Source: Liolophura sinensis
Taxonomy: Eukaryota; Mollusca; Polyplacophora; Chitonida; Chitonidae
Assembly: GCF_032854445.1 (NCBI RefSeq)
Contig: NC_088304.1
Coordinates: forward strand, 25,743,704-25,807,703
Direction of reading: 5' to 3'
Length of the DNA: 64,000 nucleotides
Numbering within the stretch: the stretch's first letter is position 1; each line of letters begins with the position of its first letter. The notes under the pieces were generated by a model, which searched no databases, was not told where the DNA came from, and saw only the letters and a list, made by a program, of their open reading frames with translations. Made by a program: the position numbers and the translations under genes. Shown here one piece after another: positions 1 to 9,559 of this stretch.

Positions 1-332
1 TCGTCAGGTACAGGGCAAACCTTCCAACGAGCGGGAGGTGAACTTGAACTCGTAACCTTATTCACCAGTGCAGTCAGCTAGTGTGATTGCATCCATACAA
101 GACACATATGGCATTTTGACATTGGACTTGTTAATGTTTCATCGTTGAGCTGTGCGAGGATTATGCTTCTGGTATCTTGTATGTGAAGCCTTTACCTCAT
201 CTGTTTCGAAGAGATAGTCTTTGTTTGAAATATTAGGAATTATTTCGTGTTATTTTATACAATGCTACTTTTTAACTAATATATAGATTAATATGAAACA
301 ATGATGGAAATTCCTGTAAAATTCCAGGAGAT
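1..332. other. No gene seen
   Basis: I see no coding signal or recognisable repeat in this AT-rich left edge. Family A repeat copies begin just to its right. Confidence 0.5.
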
Positions 333-572
333 TGAACCTTAACTGGTAATATACAGCCTTCTCTCAATTTACCTCAGTCAGGGCTTCTTTCCAACTGATC
401 ATGTAAACGCTTAAACAGTAGCAACTTACACGTCTCCTTGCACCATAGCTTAAGCAAAATTAGGTAACAAAAATGCAGTAATGTTTGCAATTCATAAGAC
501 GTCAGTGGTATATAATTACTCAAACGGCTGTCTTGTCATCACATTTAACATACAGCAACATTAAAACAATGC
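333..572 (+). repeat. Family A dispersed repeat, copy 1
   Basis: This is one copy of an unnamed repeat that recurs about nine times in the window. Shared landmarks in order are a variant of AACCGGTGAAATACGGCC, then a stretch like TTTACCTCAGTCAGGG, then CATAAACAGTAGCAAATTACACG, then GCACCATGGCTTAAGC, then TGTCATCACATTTAACATACA. This copy runs from the diverged first landmark to AACAATGC. It has no coding potential. Its class (MITE, SINE or retroelement tail) is not clear from sequence alone. Confidence 0.6.
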
Positions 573-735
573 ACAGAAACCTAACGTAACCAGTAAAATA
601 CGCCCTTCTCATTTTAGCTCACCTCAGCCAGGCTATATTCCACCTGTTCAAATAAATACTTAAATAACAGTAAATTACACGCTGCTTTATAGCACCATGG
701 CTTGAGCAGAAATTTGCAAAAAAATTACAAACGTT
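573..735 (+). repeat. Family A dispersed repeat, copy 2 (tandem to copy 1)
   Basis: A second family A copy follows copy 1 directly in the same orientation, starting again at the variant of AACCGGTGAAATACG (here AACCAGTAAAATACG) and ending after the GCACCATGGCTTGAGC landmark. The head-to-tail arrangement suggests a tandem or nested insertion. Confidence 0.55.
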
Positions 736-999
736 AGATTCTTGTGAATGAATCTGTGATAGTGTGAGGACCTTTATCCGTGGTCACTTTTGAATACCAG
801 ACACCAATGTAAAACGATGAAACTAGACACATTCTTTACTGGTATTCAGGCTGATACAACTTACCTTTATACTTTCTCGACCGCCTACGTGGCTTTGCTG
901 TCATCGGCGATGTAACTGTGAAACAAATGACAGTAGTGGATAAAATGTGAGCTCATCCCTACATTGGTTTAATTATGTGGCATCCGCTTGTCGCCAAGC

Positions 1000-1160
1000 A
1001 GAATCAGCCAACGCAAAGACCGTTTGCCATAATGATGTGTCTCTATACTTTGGTGGACATTCTCAAACATCTTATTCACTTTCGTAGTCAATACTGGGAC
1101 TGTTTGAGGGTTTTTTTCTCGAGGGTGTGGAGATGACCGAATATTTGTTATAGTCCAAAT
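1000..1160 (+). repeat. Diverged direct repeat, unit 1
   Basis: About 160 bp are repeated at 1715-1875. Shared blocks include ATGATGTGTC, CTATACTTTGGT, CAAACATCTTATTCAC and GAGGGTGTGGAGATGAC. It is not coding in any frame I can follow. Confidence 0.6.
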
Positions 1161-1714
1161 TAATATTTGAACTTTACTACAAATCTACGTCTTTCATTAG
1201 GTAGCGGAATTTAAAGAAACTCCTAACTGCTTGTAGTTGTCCAACCATTGTGATGTACATGTCTCAGTTGTGGTTGTAAGGTATAAATTTACATAAAACA
1301 TATCGATGTTTCCCATATGAAGCTATATACGCCAATTGAAAGAAACTGTTGACATGATTAGATTGAAATTCTATTGTGAATTATGCACATCCATTTTCAA
1401 CACAGAGCAACTAAATTTTAATTGTTTATCTTTGTCGAGGTACATTTACTTCACCCTATAGAGCGGCTTTATGGAGTTTTTCATTCATCCCAACATTGTT
1501 CTTCCTCTGAAAACTATTTTTTCAATTATGGTCAAACACTTAAAAATATACTTAAAGAAATGCGCAAGGCCTATACCTGATGTTGATCAATTGAGTGCTG
1601 TTGTAATAGCCGACGCTGCTGTTGTGGTTCCTTCTGCAATAAAAATAGAAAGTACATAGAGATACATCAATATGGTAAACGTATTATGGTACGCCAGCGC
1701 TTCCCGAGGTCCGT

Positions 1715-1875
1715 TATACAAACCCGCTACGCCAAGTACGTCCATCATGATGTGTCCCTATACTTTGGTAAACTTTGCCAAACATCTTATTCACATTCGC
1801 AGTCAGTAATGGGACTGTACTTTAGGGAGGTAGGGGGTTGGGGGTTGGTTTTGAGGGTGTGGAGATGACAGGCTA
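1715..1875 (+). repeat. Diverged direct repeat, unit 2
   Basis: This is the second copy of the 1000-1160 segment, in the same order and strand, with substitutions and a G/T-rich expansion near 1825-1855. The short open frame that overlaps it is not conserved in unit 1, so I do not call it a gene. Confidence 0.6.
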
Positions 1876-2242
1876 GTATTATTCGTTAAACTGAATGCAG
1901 TTTAATACTGTAGGAGAAATAGTTCATTTCAGAGATCGTTTTAAAATTACAAGTGGAAATCACGCAGAAATCAACCTCCCATGATCAAGTAAGTGAAAAA
2001 AACCTACTGGCTTAAAGCTGTGGGAGACTGGGGTCAACGGGTACACTTTTCAAAATATACAATACGTCTATGGCGATGGCGTAGAAAAAACTCTGGTGGT
2101 GTAATTTATAATTAAATATTTTTCAGGTTTACTACACGTAGTGTCTCCAACAAAAGCAGATTTTGATACCGCTGAAGTTAATTTTGTTTAAAAAAAACAA
2201 AAAACAATCTTCACCCAATTGTCGGGGCACAGTGGGACAGCC

Positions 2243-2258
2243 GGGGGGGGGGGGGGGG
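2243..2258 (+). repeat. Poly-G tract
   Basis: An uninterrupted run of 16 G. Comparable homopolymers occur at 18883-18898 (C), 31626-31638 (C), 51216-51234 (G) and 58147-58158 (G). The lengths are prone to sequencing error. Confidence 0.9.
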
Positions 2259-2381
2259 TGATTCAGATGGCGTAGAAGTATAAATCCCTTGAAATGAACT
2301 ATAAACACACCAAAGAGAATAATTTTCTCTGAAATCCTCTTTTATTTGTCGAAAGTTTTAAATAATACTGCCACATATACA

Positions 2382-2581
2382 AGACGGGTATTGGTGTCTA
2401 AGTGGATGAACGTCCACTTCCAGACGGGTGTTGGTGTCTATGTGGGTGAACGTCCACTTCCAGACGGGTGTTGGTGTCTAAGTGGGTGAACGTCCATTTC
2501 CAGACGGGTGTTGGTGTCTAAGAGGGTGAACGTCCACTTCCAGACTGGTGTTGGTGCGTTAGTGGCAGACCACCCACTTTA
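2382..2581 (+). repeat. 40-bp minisatellite, five units
   Basis: Units start at 2382, 2422, 2462, 2502 and 2542 and begin AGACGGGTGTTGGTGTCTAA. The first four differ by a few substitutions; the fifth is strongly diverged in its second half. There is no open frame across the array. Confidence 0.9.
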
Positions 2582-2635
2582 AGGTGAGTTCCTGAATTCC
2601 TGAGCAAATGAATCATTCTAATATAGCCTATAATA

Positions 2636-3434
2636 TCAGGTGAAATCAAAGTCTTCAAACACGAAATGATCAGATGTGCGCTTGGTGTCACCCACAGTGG
2701 ATGAAATGGGCAGTATCTGGTCCATAACAGTCACGTCCACTTCTGTAATATTTGTATTATCTGTGGAATAAAACACGGCAATCCGTAACTTAGTGGGTAT
2801 AGTTCACGAGCTCAACATTTACTATGTCGTCACTGTAAGGTTCCTGGGGAATTCTAGCAACATAATGCTCCACATCCCGCTTGGATGCACACTTCACAAC
2901 GACAGACATGTACATGCCAACTTCCAAGTCATCCCGTTTAGCCACATGTAAACTCCCATCACAGCAATCAGAGTCTGACTTCAGATCACTTGTATCTATC
3001 TGTGTAACTTGCCTGAGTTCCCTTCTGTATATCAGTGGCATTTTGATTTGTTTTATGTATTTTTTCGGAGTGCCTGGGGATATTGTCCTTTTGTTCTTCT
3101 TACGTCCCAGTTGTGTCTTTTTTCCTTGGACACACTTTTGAAAAGGGCTAAACATGTTCAGAAGAAAAGTGTAGCTCTTTATTTGTAACTTGTGCTGATA
3201 CACTCACTGCTTGAATTTTGTTCAGCTACCTGTATCGCCGGTCGTGTCCGTCCTGTCAGTAGGGGAAGAAGACAAAAACTCGTCATTCTTAGATATGTTT
3301 CTGTCAAGTGTAGATAGTGCAGTAACTCGGTGTCCAGCGATGATGCTGTTGAGACAGAATCTTCGCGGGAATTCTTCACCTAGAATACCTGTCACATGAT
3401 ATATTTCCACTGTTTTGTCAGAGCGACTAAACAT
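2636..3434 (-). pseudogene. Broken ORF with an acidic/cysteine segment, family uncertain
   Basis: Reading the minus strand from about 3434 to 2636 gives a nearly continuous protein. It has an N-terminal piece (MFSRSDKTVEIYHV), a stop near 3222, a basic segment (KKNKRTISPGTPKKY), a short acidic/cysteine segment (SDLKSDSDCCDGS), then a block containing KRDVEHYVARI. A frameshift at about 2797 leads to a C-terminal part ending FVFEDFDFT and a stop at 2636. The order basic, acidic, then a small globular block with 'HYV' resembles the C-terminal tails of uncharacterised, multi-copy, transposon-linked proteins of marine invertebrates. That is recollection, not proof. The stop and frameshift argue for a pseudogene. 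No introns are evident. Confidence 0.35.
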
Positions 3435-3737
3435 CTAAGAATGGATTATTTTCGGGATTGGCCATGATAACTTGTGTTGGATTCTGCGGAGGACAAATAC
3501 GGCGTTTGAAAAAATGATCAGTGATCAGAAATTTAAAAAAAAAATTTGAAAGCAGCCATCCATTGATTTCTATGGTGTCCCACTCGCCACCTATATGACG
3601 TTGTTAGGTAACTAATTTGCACGGTGCTGCTATTCCCATAGTGGTTTAACCCAGCTCAACCTTGTAACATCCAGAGGCCGATTCCACGAAGCATAGCTTG
3701 GCTAAGCCACAACTGGCAAAGCCACATCAAAAATGCC

Positions 3738-3785
3738 TTAGGTCGATTCCACAAAAATGTACGTAACTTAGCCTTAAGTCAGGTA
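3738..3785 (+). repeat. Candidate left terminal inverted repeat
   Basis: The segment beginning GGTCGATTCCACAAAAATGT has an imperfect reverse complement at about 6510-6555 (GAATTTGTGGAATTGAC on the plus strand). A related block beginning GGCCGATTCCACGAAGC lies just upstream at about 3675. The pair brackets the Harbinger-like fragment at 3889, so it may mark a PIF/Harbinger element, but the identity is imperfect. Confidence 0.3.
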
Positions 3786-3888
3786 CGAGGAAGCTTAATC
3801 CAAATAAAAGTTGCTTAGTTTCACTAGACGCGAATGGTAGACCTCATAAATGGGCTGATTTTTGGTGACCACAGATTTTATAACCGTC

Positions 3889-4026
3889 ATGTCGAAATTC
3901 AGGGAGGTGATTAGAGATCAAAATAACCCTTTCGAAACACTAACAGACGAGCAACTCCACAAGAATTTTTGCCTCAGGCAAGTGTTTCATTGTCTGTTGA
4001 CTCTGGGAGAAGTGATTTCCGGATAA
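3889..4026 (+). pseudogene. PIF/Harbinger (HARBI1-like) transposase N-terminal fragment
   Basis: The frame opens at ATG 3889 and encodes 45 residues before a TAA. The stretch RDQNNPFETLTDEQLHKNF matches the known N-terminal pattern of HARBI1-like transposases (basic start, NP, acidic 'LsDEeL', then aromatic/basic). The DDE catalytic part that should follow is not found in any frame of the next kilobase, so the gene is truncated. It lies inside the candidate inverted repeats at 3738 and 6510. Family transposases act on DNA by cut and paste; this copy cannot. Confidence 0.5.
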
Positions 4027-4029
4027 TAT

Positions 4030-5300
4030 TGAAGTTTTACTTGCACTTGGGGCACCTGGTTTCCTCCTGTGATAAACCTGTCTACATGTACTTATGTAGA
4101 CTAGGCTTGGTTTCGTGTGTTAAAACCAGTACCATATTCCAATAATTATTTACTAGACCACATTAAAGGGGGTTTGGAAAAGAAGACAACACATATTTTG
4201 AAACAACTCATGAGATGTATTGTAAATATTATTTACAATATACAGATACTGACAATAAATATATTTTTATGTACAATTTATTTTAGTTCACATTATTCTA
4301 CTCAAAAAAGAAGCTGACGCAGTACCAAATATGAGAAGACATCAGGCCATTTAATAATATTCAGAAGGTGAAGTAGTTGGGTCAGGACTTGAACCGATAA
4401 AATTGTCATAAATTGCTACATTTATCCTACCTTAAAACTCTAATTCAACGATCTAAGTTAGCATTTTTAGACGTAAAATTTCCAATTTTCTCTAAGGTTT
4501 TCCAATGGCCTGGTGTTGCTTCAGCTTTGTCAACCCTATACCAGCTTGTTTTCATTCCTTTTAAATGTGCAAGACCTCAGTCGTAAGTTAACCCTCGACT
4601 TTTTCTTAGCTAGGATTGCGGATATTTTGAAGCTGCTTAGAGCTGCATTCCCAAGGTTTGAAATAGATGCGGGAAGAGCTGTTGAGCAAAAACGCTTAAG
4701 GACTGACTGCTGGGTATTTCTGTGGATCAGCTGGATGGTTGGTGCAAGGGATACCGCCGTCATAAGCCGCCGTGATGAGATTTTCAACTGACAAGTCAAA
4801 AGATACCAAACATAAGATAATAACAATGAATACAATTGTCAACAACTAAAAATTTAGCAAATTCTTTCTAGCAAAAATTTATTAAGCCTAAAGTCCACCT
4901 GATTTTGGGTGTATTATTTGCATTTGATACATTATGATCAAAACGTAAATTATTAGATACATCCGCTTAGTATACGTTAGTGTATGTAATGAATCAAAAA
5001 GCAAAAGAGACCAAAGATAAGGCAAAGCAATTATCCACACTGCAAGCCATAACATTTTGTTTGTTGATTATGACAATATTTCAGGTATCTAGAGGTAAAT
5101 AATAAGGGGAGTAAATACCTTTATCACTTGAAATTGATTCTATCCCCAGGGTGATACCTTAAATGTTTGGAGCATCCACAGCCATGTCAATAAATATCTG
5201 CTGGGCTATACTCATTGGTGTATCTAGGGGGCCTGCACTAAACAATGTAACCCAGAGAATCTTTAAATTCCCTACCCTACAGGGTATAGGATACTATACA
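4030..5300. other. No confident gene
   Basis: Overlapping short frames at about 4513-4835 exist on both strands, but neither shows a domain I recognise. The rest is AT-rich. It may be the decayed interior of the Harbinger-like element. Confidence 0.4.
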
Positions 5301-5307
5301 AGACGTA

Positions 5308-5475
5308 CAGCGTAAAGACAAAATCCAGAGCAACAATAGCGTGATAGTTTGCAAATAGTCAGACTTAACCGGTGAAATACGGCCCTTGGCAGATTACCTC
5401 AGTTAGGGTTTTTGTTCCACCATGAGAAACCACGTTTCATGACAGGCAAGTAGCTTAACTGAGTACATGGCGGCG
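5308..5475 (+). repeat. Family A dispersed repeat, copy 3
   Basis: It begins near an AGAGCAACAATAGCGTGATAG block, carries AACCGGTGAAATACGGCCC and is cut off after the CAGTTAGGG landmark. It faces copy 4, which is inverted, about 190 bp away. Confidence 0.65.
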
Positions 5476-5659
5476 ACCCGCACCTGAACTGGTTTGATCA
5501 TGATATATAAATAAACATGTATTTACATTTCTTACTCGGAATTAATGACAGATAAAGTTTGAGCATGAATTCATAACCTTGATCTAGTCATCGTCAACCA
5601 CAGCTGTGAATGCGTTGTCAAATAACTTGTAATACATATCACTGCAATTTTTTACCCAA

Positions 5660-5850
5660 TTCTTCTTGAGTCATTGCACCAGGGGGCGTGAAAATTGCTA
5701 CAATTTATGCATTGATACGAAGATTTGGAAAAAACCCTGACTGAGATAAATTGACAAGAGGGCGTATTTCACCGGTTATGTGTGACCATCTGTCACCTAT
5801 CACACTCATCGCTGCTCTGATTTTACTATATACGCCGTACCTCTTGAATT
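5660..5850 (-). repeat. Family A dispersed repeat, copy 4 (inverted)
   Basis: On the plus strand it reads as the reverse complement: GCACCAGGGGGCGTG, ATTTATGCATTGAT, TGACAAGAGGGCGTATTTCA, CCGGTTATGTGTGACC, CATCGCTGCTCTG. With copy 3 it forms an inverted pair. Confidence 0.65.
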
Positions 5851-6811
5851 ATACTGTGTTCACCCTCAGTCAAAAAAAGAGATACTATTATATGTCTTAA
5901 ACTTAGACTTAAACATTTCTGCTTCATGTTCTGGGAAATGAAAGGCAACAGAAAGTGTGTCTAGAAGTAGAAATACTAAAGAAATTTTACAATATCTATT
6001 TGAATAAACCGCTATTTCGAGTTTATGCTGGTAAATGTTGAAAGCCTAAAGGACTTCCTCCCATGCTGTGGATTTTCTTATTTCTTTCAAGCCCAGGACA
6101 AGAAAGGAAGAAAGTAGCTGTCCCTCCTTTTTTCTGCACTTCTGCCGACATAATTTTGCCGGAACTTGAAAAATTAAGCGTCAAAAGCAGAGGTAGCTAC
6201 GTCACAAAATGCATTTGCGATAAACATACCTGTCATCTGGTGTCTTAAATCTGTTTTCTTCAATACTTACGATTTTTGGAACCACATCAGTGAAGTTCTA
6301 CTGTCATTCCACATTGTTAGACATATTTACTGTTATTCTTTAACGGTAAAAAAAAATACCGCCCGAGCGTCCTTGATCTTGTGTCAAAGGCTCACGTCAG
6401 AAGAAACATTGTTACTTTTTTCTTTCCACAAATGTGTCCCTCAAAATTTTGTTGTTGTGATCTCTGCGTGAGCGATGTCTTTCGAGAGTGAATTTACACT
6501 GCTAAAAATAACTTGTTTAGCTAAGTCGGTCTGAATTTGTGGAATTGACTTTAAGCAAATCAGGACGTCCGTGATATTTCGCAATTCGTATTGACTGATT
6601 TGCATACAACTAGAGCGACTCGAGCGATCGTGCCTTACATTTCATTCCAATCAGTCTTCCCTGATCCGCTTTCTTTAATGTAAATGGATTTTAAAATGCC
6701 TTTGCTTTGTTCACCATGAAACCACTTTCTACGCTCTGTGATGAAAAGATGTAATAAAGAAAGCCTTTTGCTTCTTAGACATGTGCAAAATGTCCTACCT
6801 ATCAGTTTATT

Positions 6812-7040
6812 CGTTTTATTTATTTCATTGATGTTTTAAGCCGTGCTCAATATTTCATTTATACTACAGCAGCCAGCACTATGGTGGGAGGAAATCGGGC
6901 AGAGCCGGGAGGAAACCCACTTTCCTCCGCAGATAGCTGCAAGACCTTCCCACGCACGGCCGGAGAGGAAGCCAGAATGAGCTTGACTTGAACTCACAGC
7001 AACCAAATTGTTTGGAGGGTCATTAAGCCTTACTGACTCT
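6812..7040 (-). mobile_element. tRNA-headed SINE (family S1), diverged
   Basis: Reverse-complement S1 copy: tail first (TTATTTCATTGATGTTTTA), then the conserved body block ending AGGAAACCCACTT, then the tRNA-like part with a B-box remnant (TGACTTGAACTCACAGC). The A-box end is decayed. Confidence 0.75.
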
Positions 7041-7254
7041 TACCTATCAATGGAGTTGTTGCCATGATATCGGTTGAAATATCTGCTGGCATGGATACAC
7101 GGTTGTGGAAAGAATCGAGGCCTGGAAATTAAACAGTACATGAATATCCACGCAGAACCTAACCACCACAGAAAGCTATATTATTTACTGCCATTTACTG
7201 TCAGGAGAACTATGTTGCCCTGACCAAATAAATGTAGGTTATCCGTTAAAGTAA

Positions 7255-7765
7255 GAATGCAAAATTACTTGACGATTTTAGTCAACGTGACAAGTTATTA
7301 CTGCAAAAACTAGTTTGTCAAAGTTATTTCATCAAACGCCTTCACTCCAAGTTTAAGTTTCACATTGAGTGTAATTCTCTTATCAGTAAATATGGACAGA
7401 TCGTCCAGAATATCTAGCGCCATGTCTCGTAACTGTCTAATGCTTGCTTGTAGGGGCCGTATCTTCATCGTGTTGAACTAGATCGCCACGAGAACAGCTG
7501 CAAAGAGCACCTGAAATATACATATTATTATCGACAACTTATATTCTAGCATGGTACACGACTTGAATACTGATTTCACTCATTTGAACAGAACCTACTT
7601 TGCGTCTTTCACTGATTCTGTCCTATTTCCGTACGTTATATACTTGTGTTGGAAGTTTGTGTTAAAAGTCGTTTTGGGAATTGCTGTTATTGGCCTGGAA
7701 CGTCCATCTTGGATGACGGGCTGATAAACGAATGTCTGTTTCCCCGCATGGATTGTTTTAATGTG
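7255..7765 (+). repeat. Penelope-like element 3' tail, copy T1
   Basis: About 500 bp are shared with the 3' part of the element at 40.9-43.4 kb: the end of the reverse-transcriptase frame (TGACAAGTTATTACTGCAAA, CTTCACTCCAAGTTT, ATATGGACAG), then a noncoding tail with TTTGTGTTAAAAGTCGTTTT and CCTGGAACGTCC. Only the C-terminal edge and tail are present, as expected for 5' truncation. Confidence 0.65.
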
Positions 7766-8279
7766 TTTGTACGTGAGATGTGATGGTAACACAGCATTCT
7801 GGGTAATTCTAGATCAATGACTCGTTAACGTTAAATCGTTACAGCTTAACCCCCAAGAAGTCCAAATGATTTAGGAAAATTAGGTAAAAAAATACAGTTG
7901 TGTTAAGATAAATTTATTAAACGTGACTAATCTTATTAATCGAAATATTGTCACAACATTTAATAAGAAATATACAATAGTCCTCTTGTGTGGGGGTTAG
8001 TCCATCACCAGAGCTGCTGTTTACCGAGAAGTGTGATATGAATGGACTATAGATTAGACCATTTCACAATTTTTCGCTCTTCAAGCACATCTACAATAAA
8101 TCCATCAAAAGAGAGGTCATCAACAAATGGGCGTTACAGTATTAATTTTATAGAATTTTGGGATATATTCCAGTGTGTGGACCATTTACTATCTCCTGGT
8201 CAGTAACGGCTGAGATGTTACCAGTGTGATCTTATCCCCGATTCATCCATTATTGACAGGATTGCTAATATTTCCTTAC

Positions 8280-8462
8280 CATGCTCACAGACATACGGAA
8301 GCTCGCTTGAACATTCCTCTTTCTTCCAACTGTAAGGCCGACTACTCCAGATAGTTGAAGTTTTTACAGCCATACACAGCGTTTTGTTCACAAACCAGCC
8401 TTCCAGGAATGCATTCACGTTTGTGATGGAGTCCCAATTTCTGGCACCCTGCACCAGTGTAC
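8280..8462 (-). CDS. C-type lectin gene 1, C-terminal domain exon
   Basis: This is the third exon of the minus-strand lectin gene. On the minus strand it is preceded by CTCCTTAG and followed by a GTAAGG donor; it starts and ends in phase 1, as do the other exons. It encodes about 61 residues of the C-terminal half of a C-type lectin-like domain, from GTLVQGARNW to ELPYVCEHG, with the conserved cysteines in the KKEECSSELPYVCEHG block. The EPN/QPD and WND calcium-site motifs of sugar-binding lectins are absent: the WND position reads WKKEEC. The partner exon is 8.0 kb upstream at 16501-16764. The link across the long intron is inferred from strand, phase and domain order. Downstream exons and the stop codon were not found. 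Confidence 0.7.
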
Positions 8463-8671
8463 CTAAGGAGTGAAGTGGAAAAATTTTTTTTGATGAAATA
8501 CAAAGCTGAAAATTCAAAAAAGCTATAAATGTTTCTTTCTTTGCAATGACTTTATAACATCAGCGTATACTCTCATTTTACATAATTCTGCTTAAGGCAT
8601 TGTGATAGTGGCTGATAACTTGGTACTATGTAAGCATTTACACAAACAGAATAAAGCCATGATTGAAGTAT

Positions 8672-8802
8672 TTATTTATTTATTTGATTGATGTTTTACG
8701 CCACTTATACAACAGCGTCCAGCAATATGGTGGGAGGAAACCGGGCAGTGCCCGGAGGAAACCCACGACCATCCGCAGCTTGTTGGAAGACCTTCCCACA
8801 TG
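8672..8802 (-). mobile_element. SINE S1 fragment
   Basis: A 3'-end fragment in reverse orientation: TTTATTTATTTGATTGATG tail and the body block through ACCATCCGCAG to CTTCCCACATG, with the tRNA-like head missing. It sits just upstream (in gene order) of lectin exon 3. Confidence 0.8.
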
Positions 8803-9126
8803 CCCATGATTGAAGTAAATTGACCCGAGACTGGATTTCAGCGGTTACATGTGCTACTTTGTTACATCCGTCGCTGTGTAGTTTTATTCATTATGTTGTA
8901 TTTCTAATTAAAAAGTTTTATTTAATTTCACAAATCTCATAAAACAACTTTTATCACACTTAAAATTTTAAAGAAATTTTGAACCATTTCTAAACGTTTT
9001 CTACTTATGCCTTCATGTATACAGGTAGTTATTGACGAAATGGCCTACAGGAATTAAGATTTATTGAACTCTTAAGAATGAACGAAAATATTACCTGTCT
9101 GTATATTAAGTAAGGTGGTATTGTAG

Positions 9127-9532
9127 TGTGACGGGGTTTGTAGTTTAAGGGGAATAACTCCCACCGTACAAGTGAGCGCGCTCTGTGCAGGATGTGCGGG
9201 ATGATCGTCAGTGTGCGGTTGTTCAACAATTGTTAAGAATTCGTTACTGTACAAGTCTTGTGTATCATTTCAGTTGAGTTGAACATGTCGTACAAATAAG
9301 TGATGTAAGACAATTGATGTATAATTGTTGTGTAACGCAGCTCATTCATTGTTCGACTGACAAGTTGTGGGGTTGAGTGATAATTAGTATTTCCCGTTGG
9401 ATAGCTGTATGTAGCAATGTCAATATTTATTTACAGTCAGGTTGACCATACGAGCAATTAACCTATATGTAGTGTAAATAGACAACCTATGTAGAGAGTC
9501 AGTGTTCGGTATCATTGTGTGGTAACATCACA
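9127..9532 (+). repeat. Candidate LTR
   Basis: A 406-bp segment starts TGTGA and ends TCACA, a short inverted match typical of LTR ends. Ten bases beyond its end is GGTATCAGAGCC (9543-9554), which looks like a tRNA primer site of the sort seen in some LTR elements, though not an exact animal initiator-Met match. A second copy was not found, so this is tentative. It could be the 5' LTR of the Gypsy remnant at 12.4-14.4 kb. Confidence 0.25.
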
Positions 9533-9559
9533 ATCCGCTTTAGGTATCAGAGCCGATTA

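Noticed and set aside
2382-2581. CRISPR-like array
   Set aside because: Units are head-to-tail without spacers; it is a minisatellite in animal DNA. The same holds for 26290-26771 and 49608-49951.
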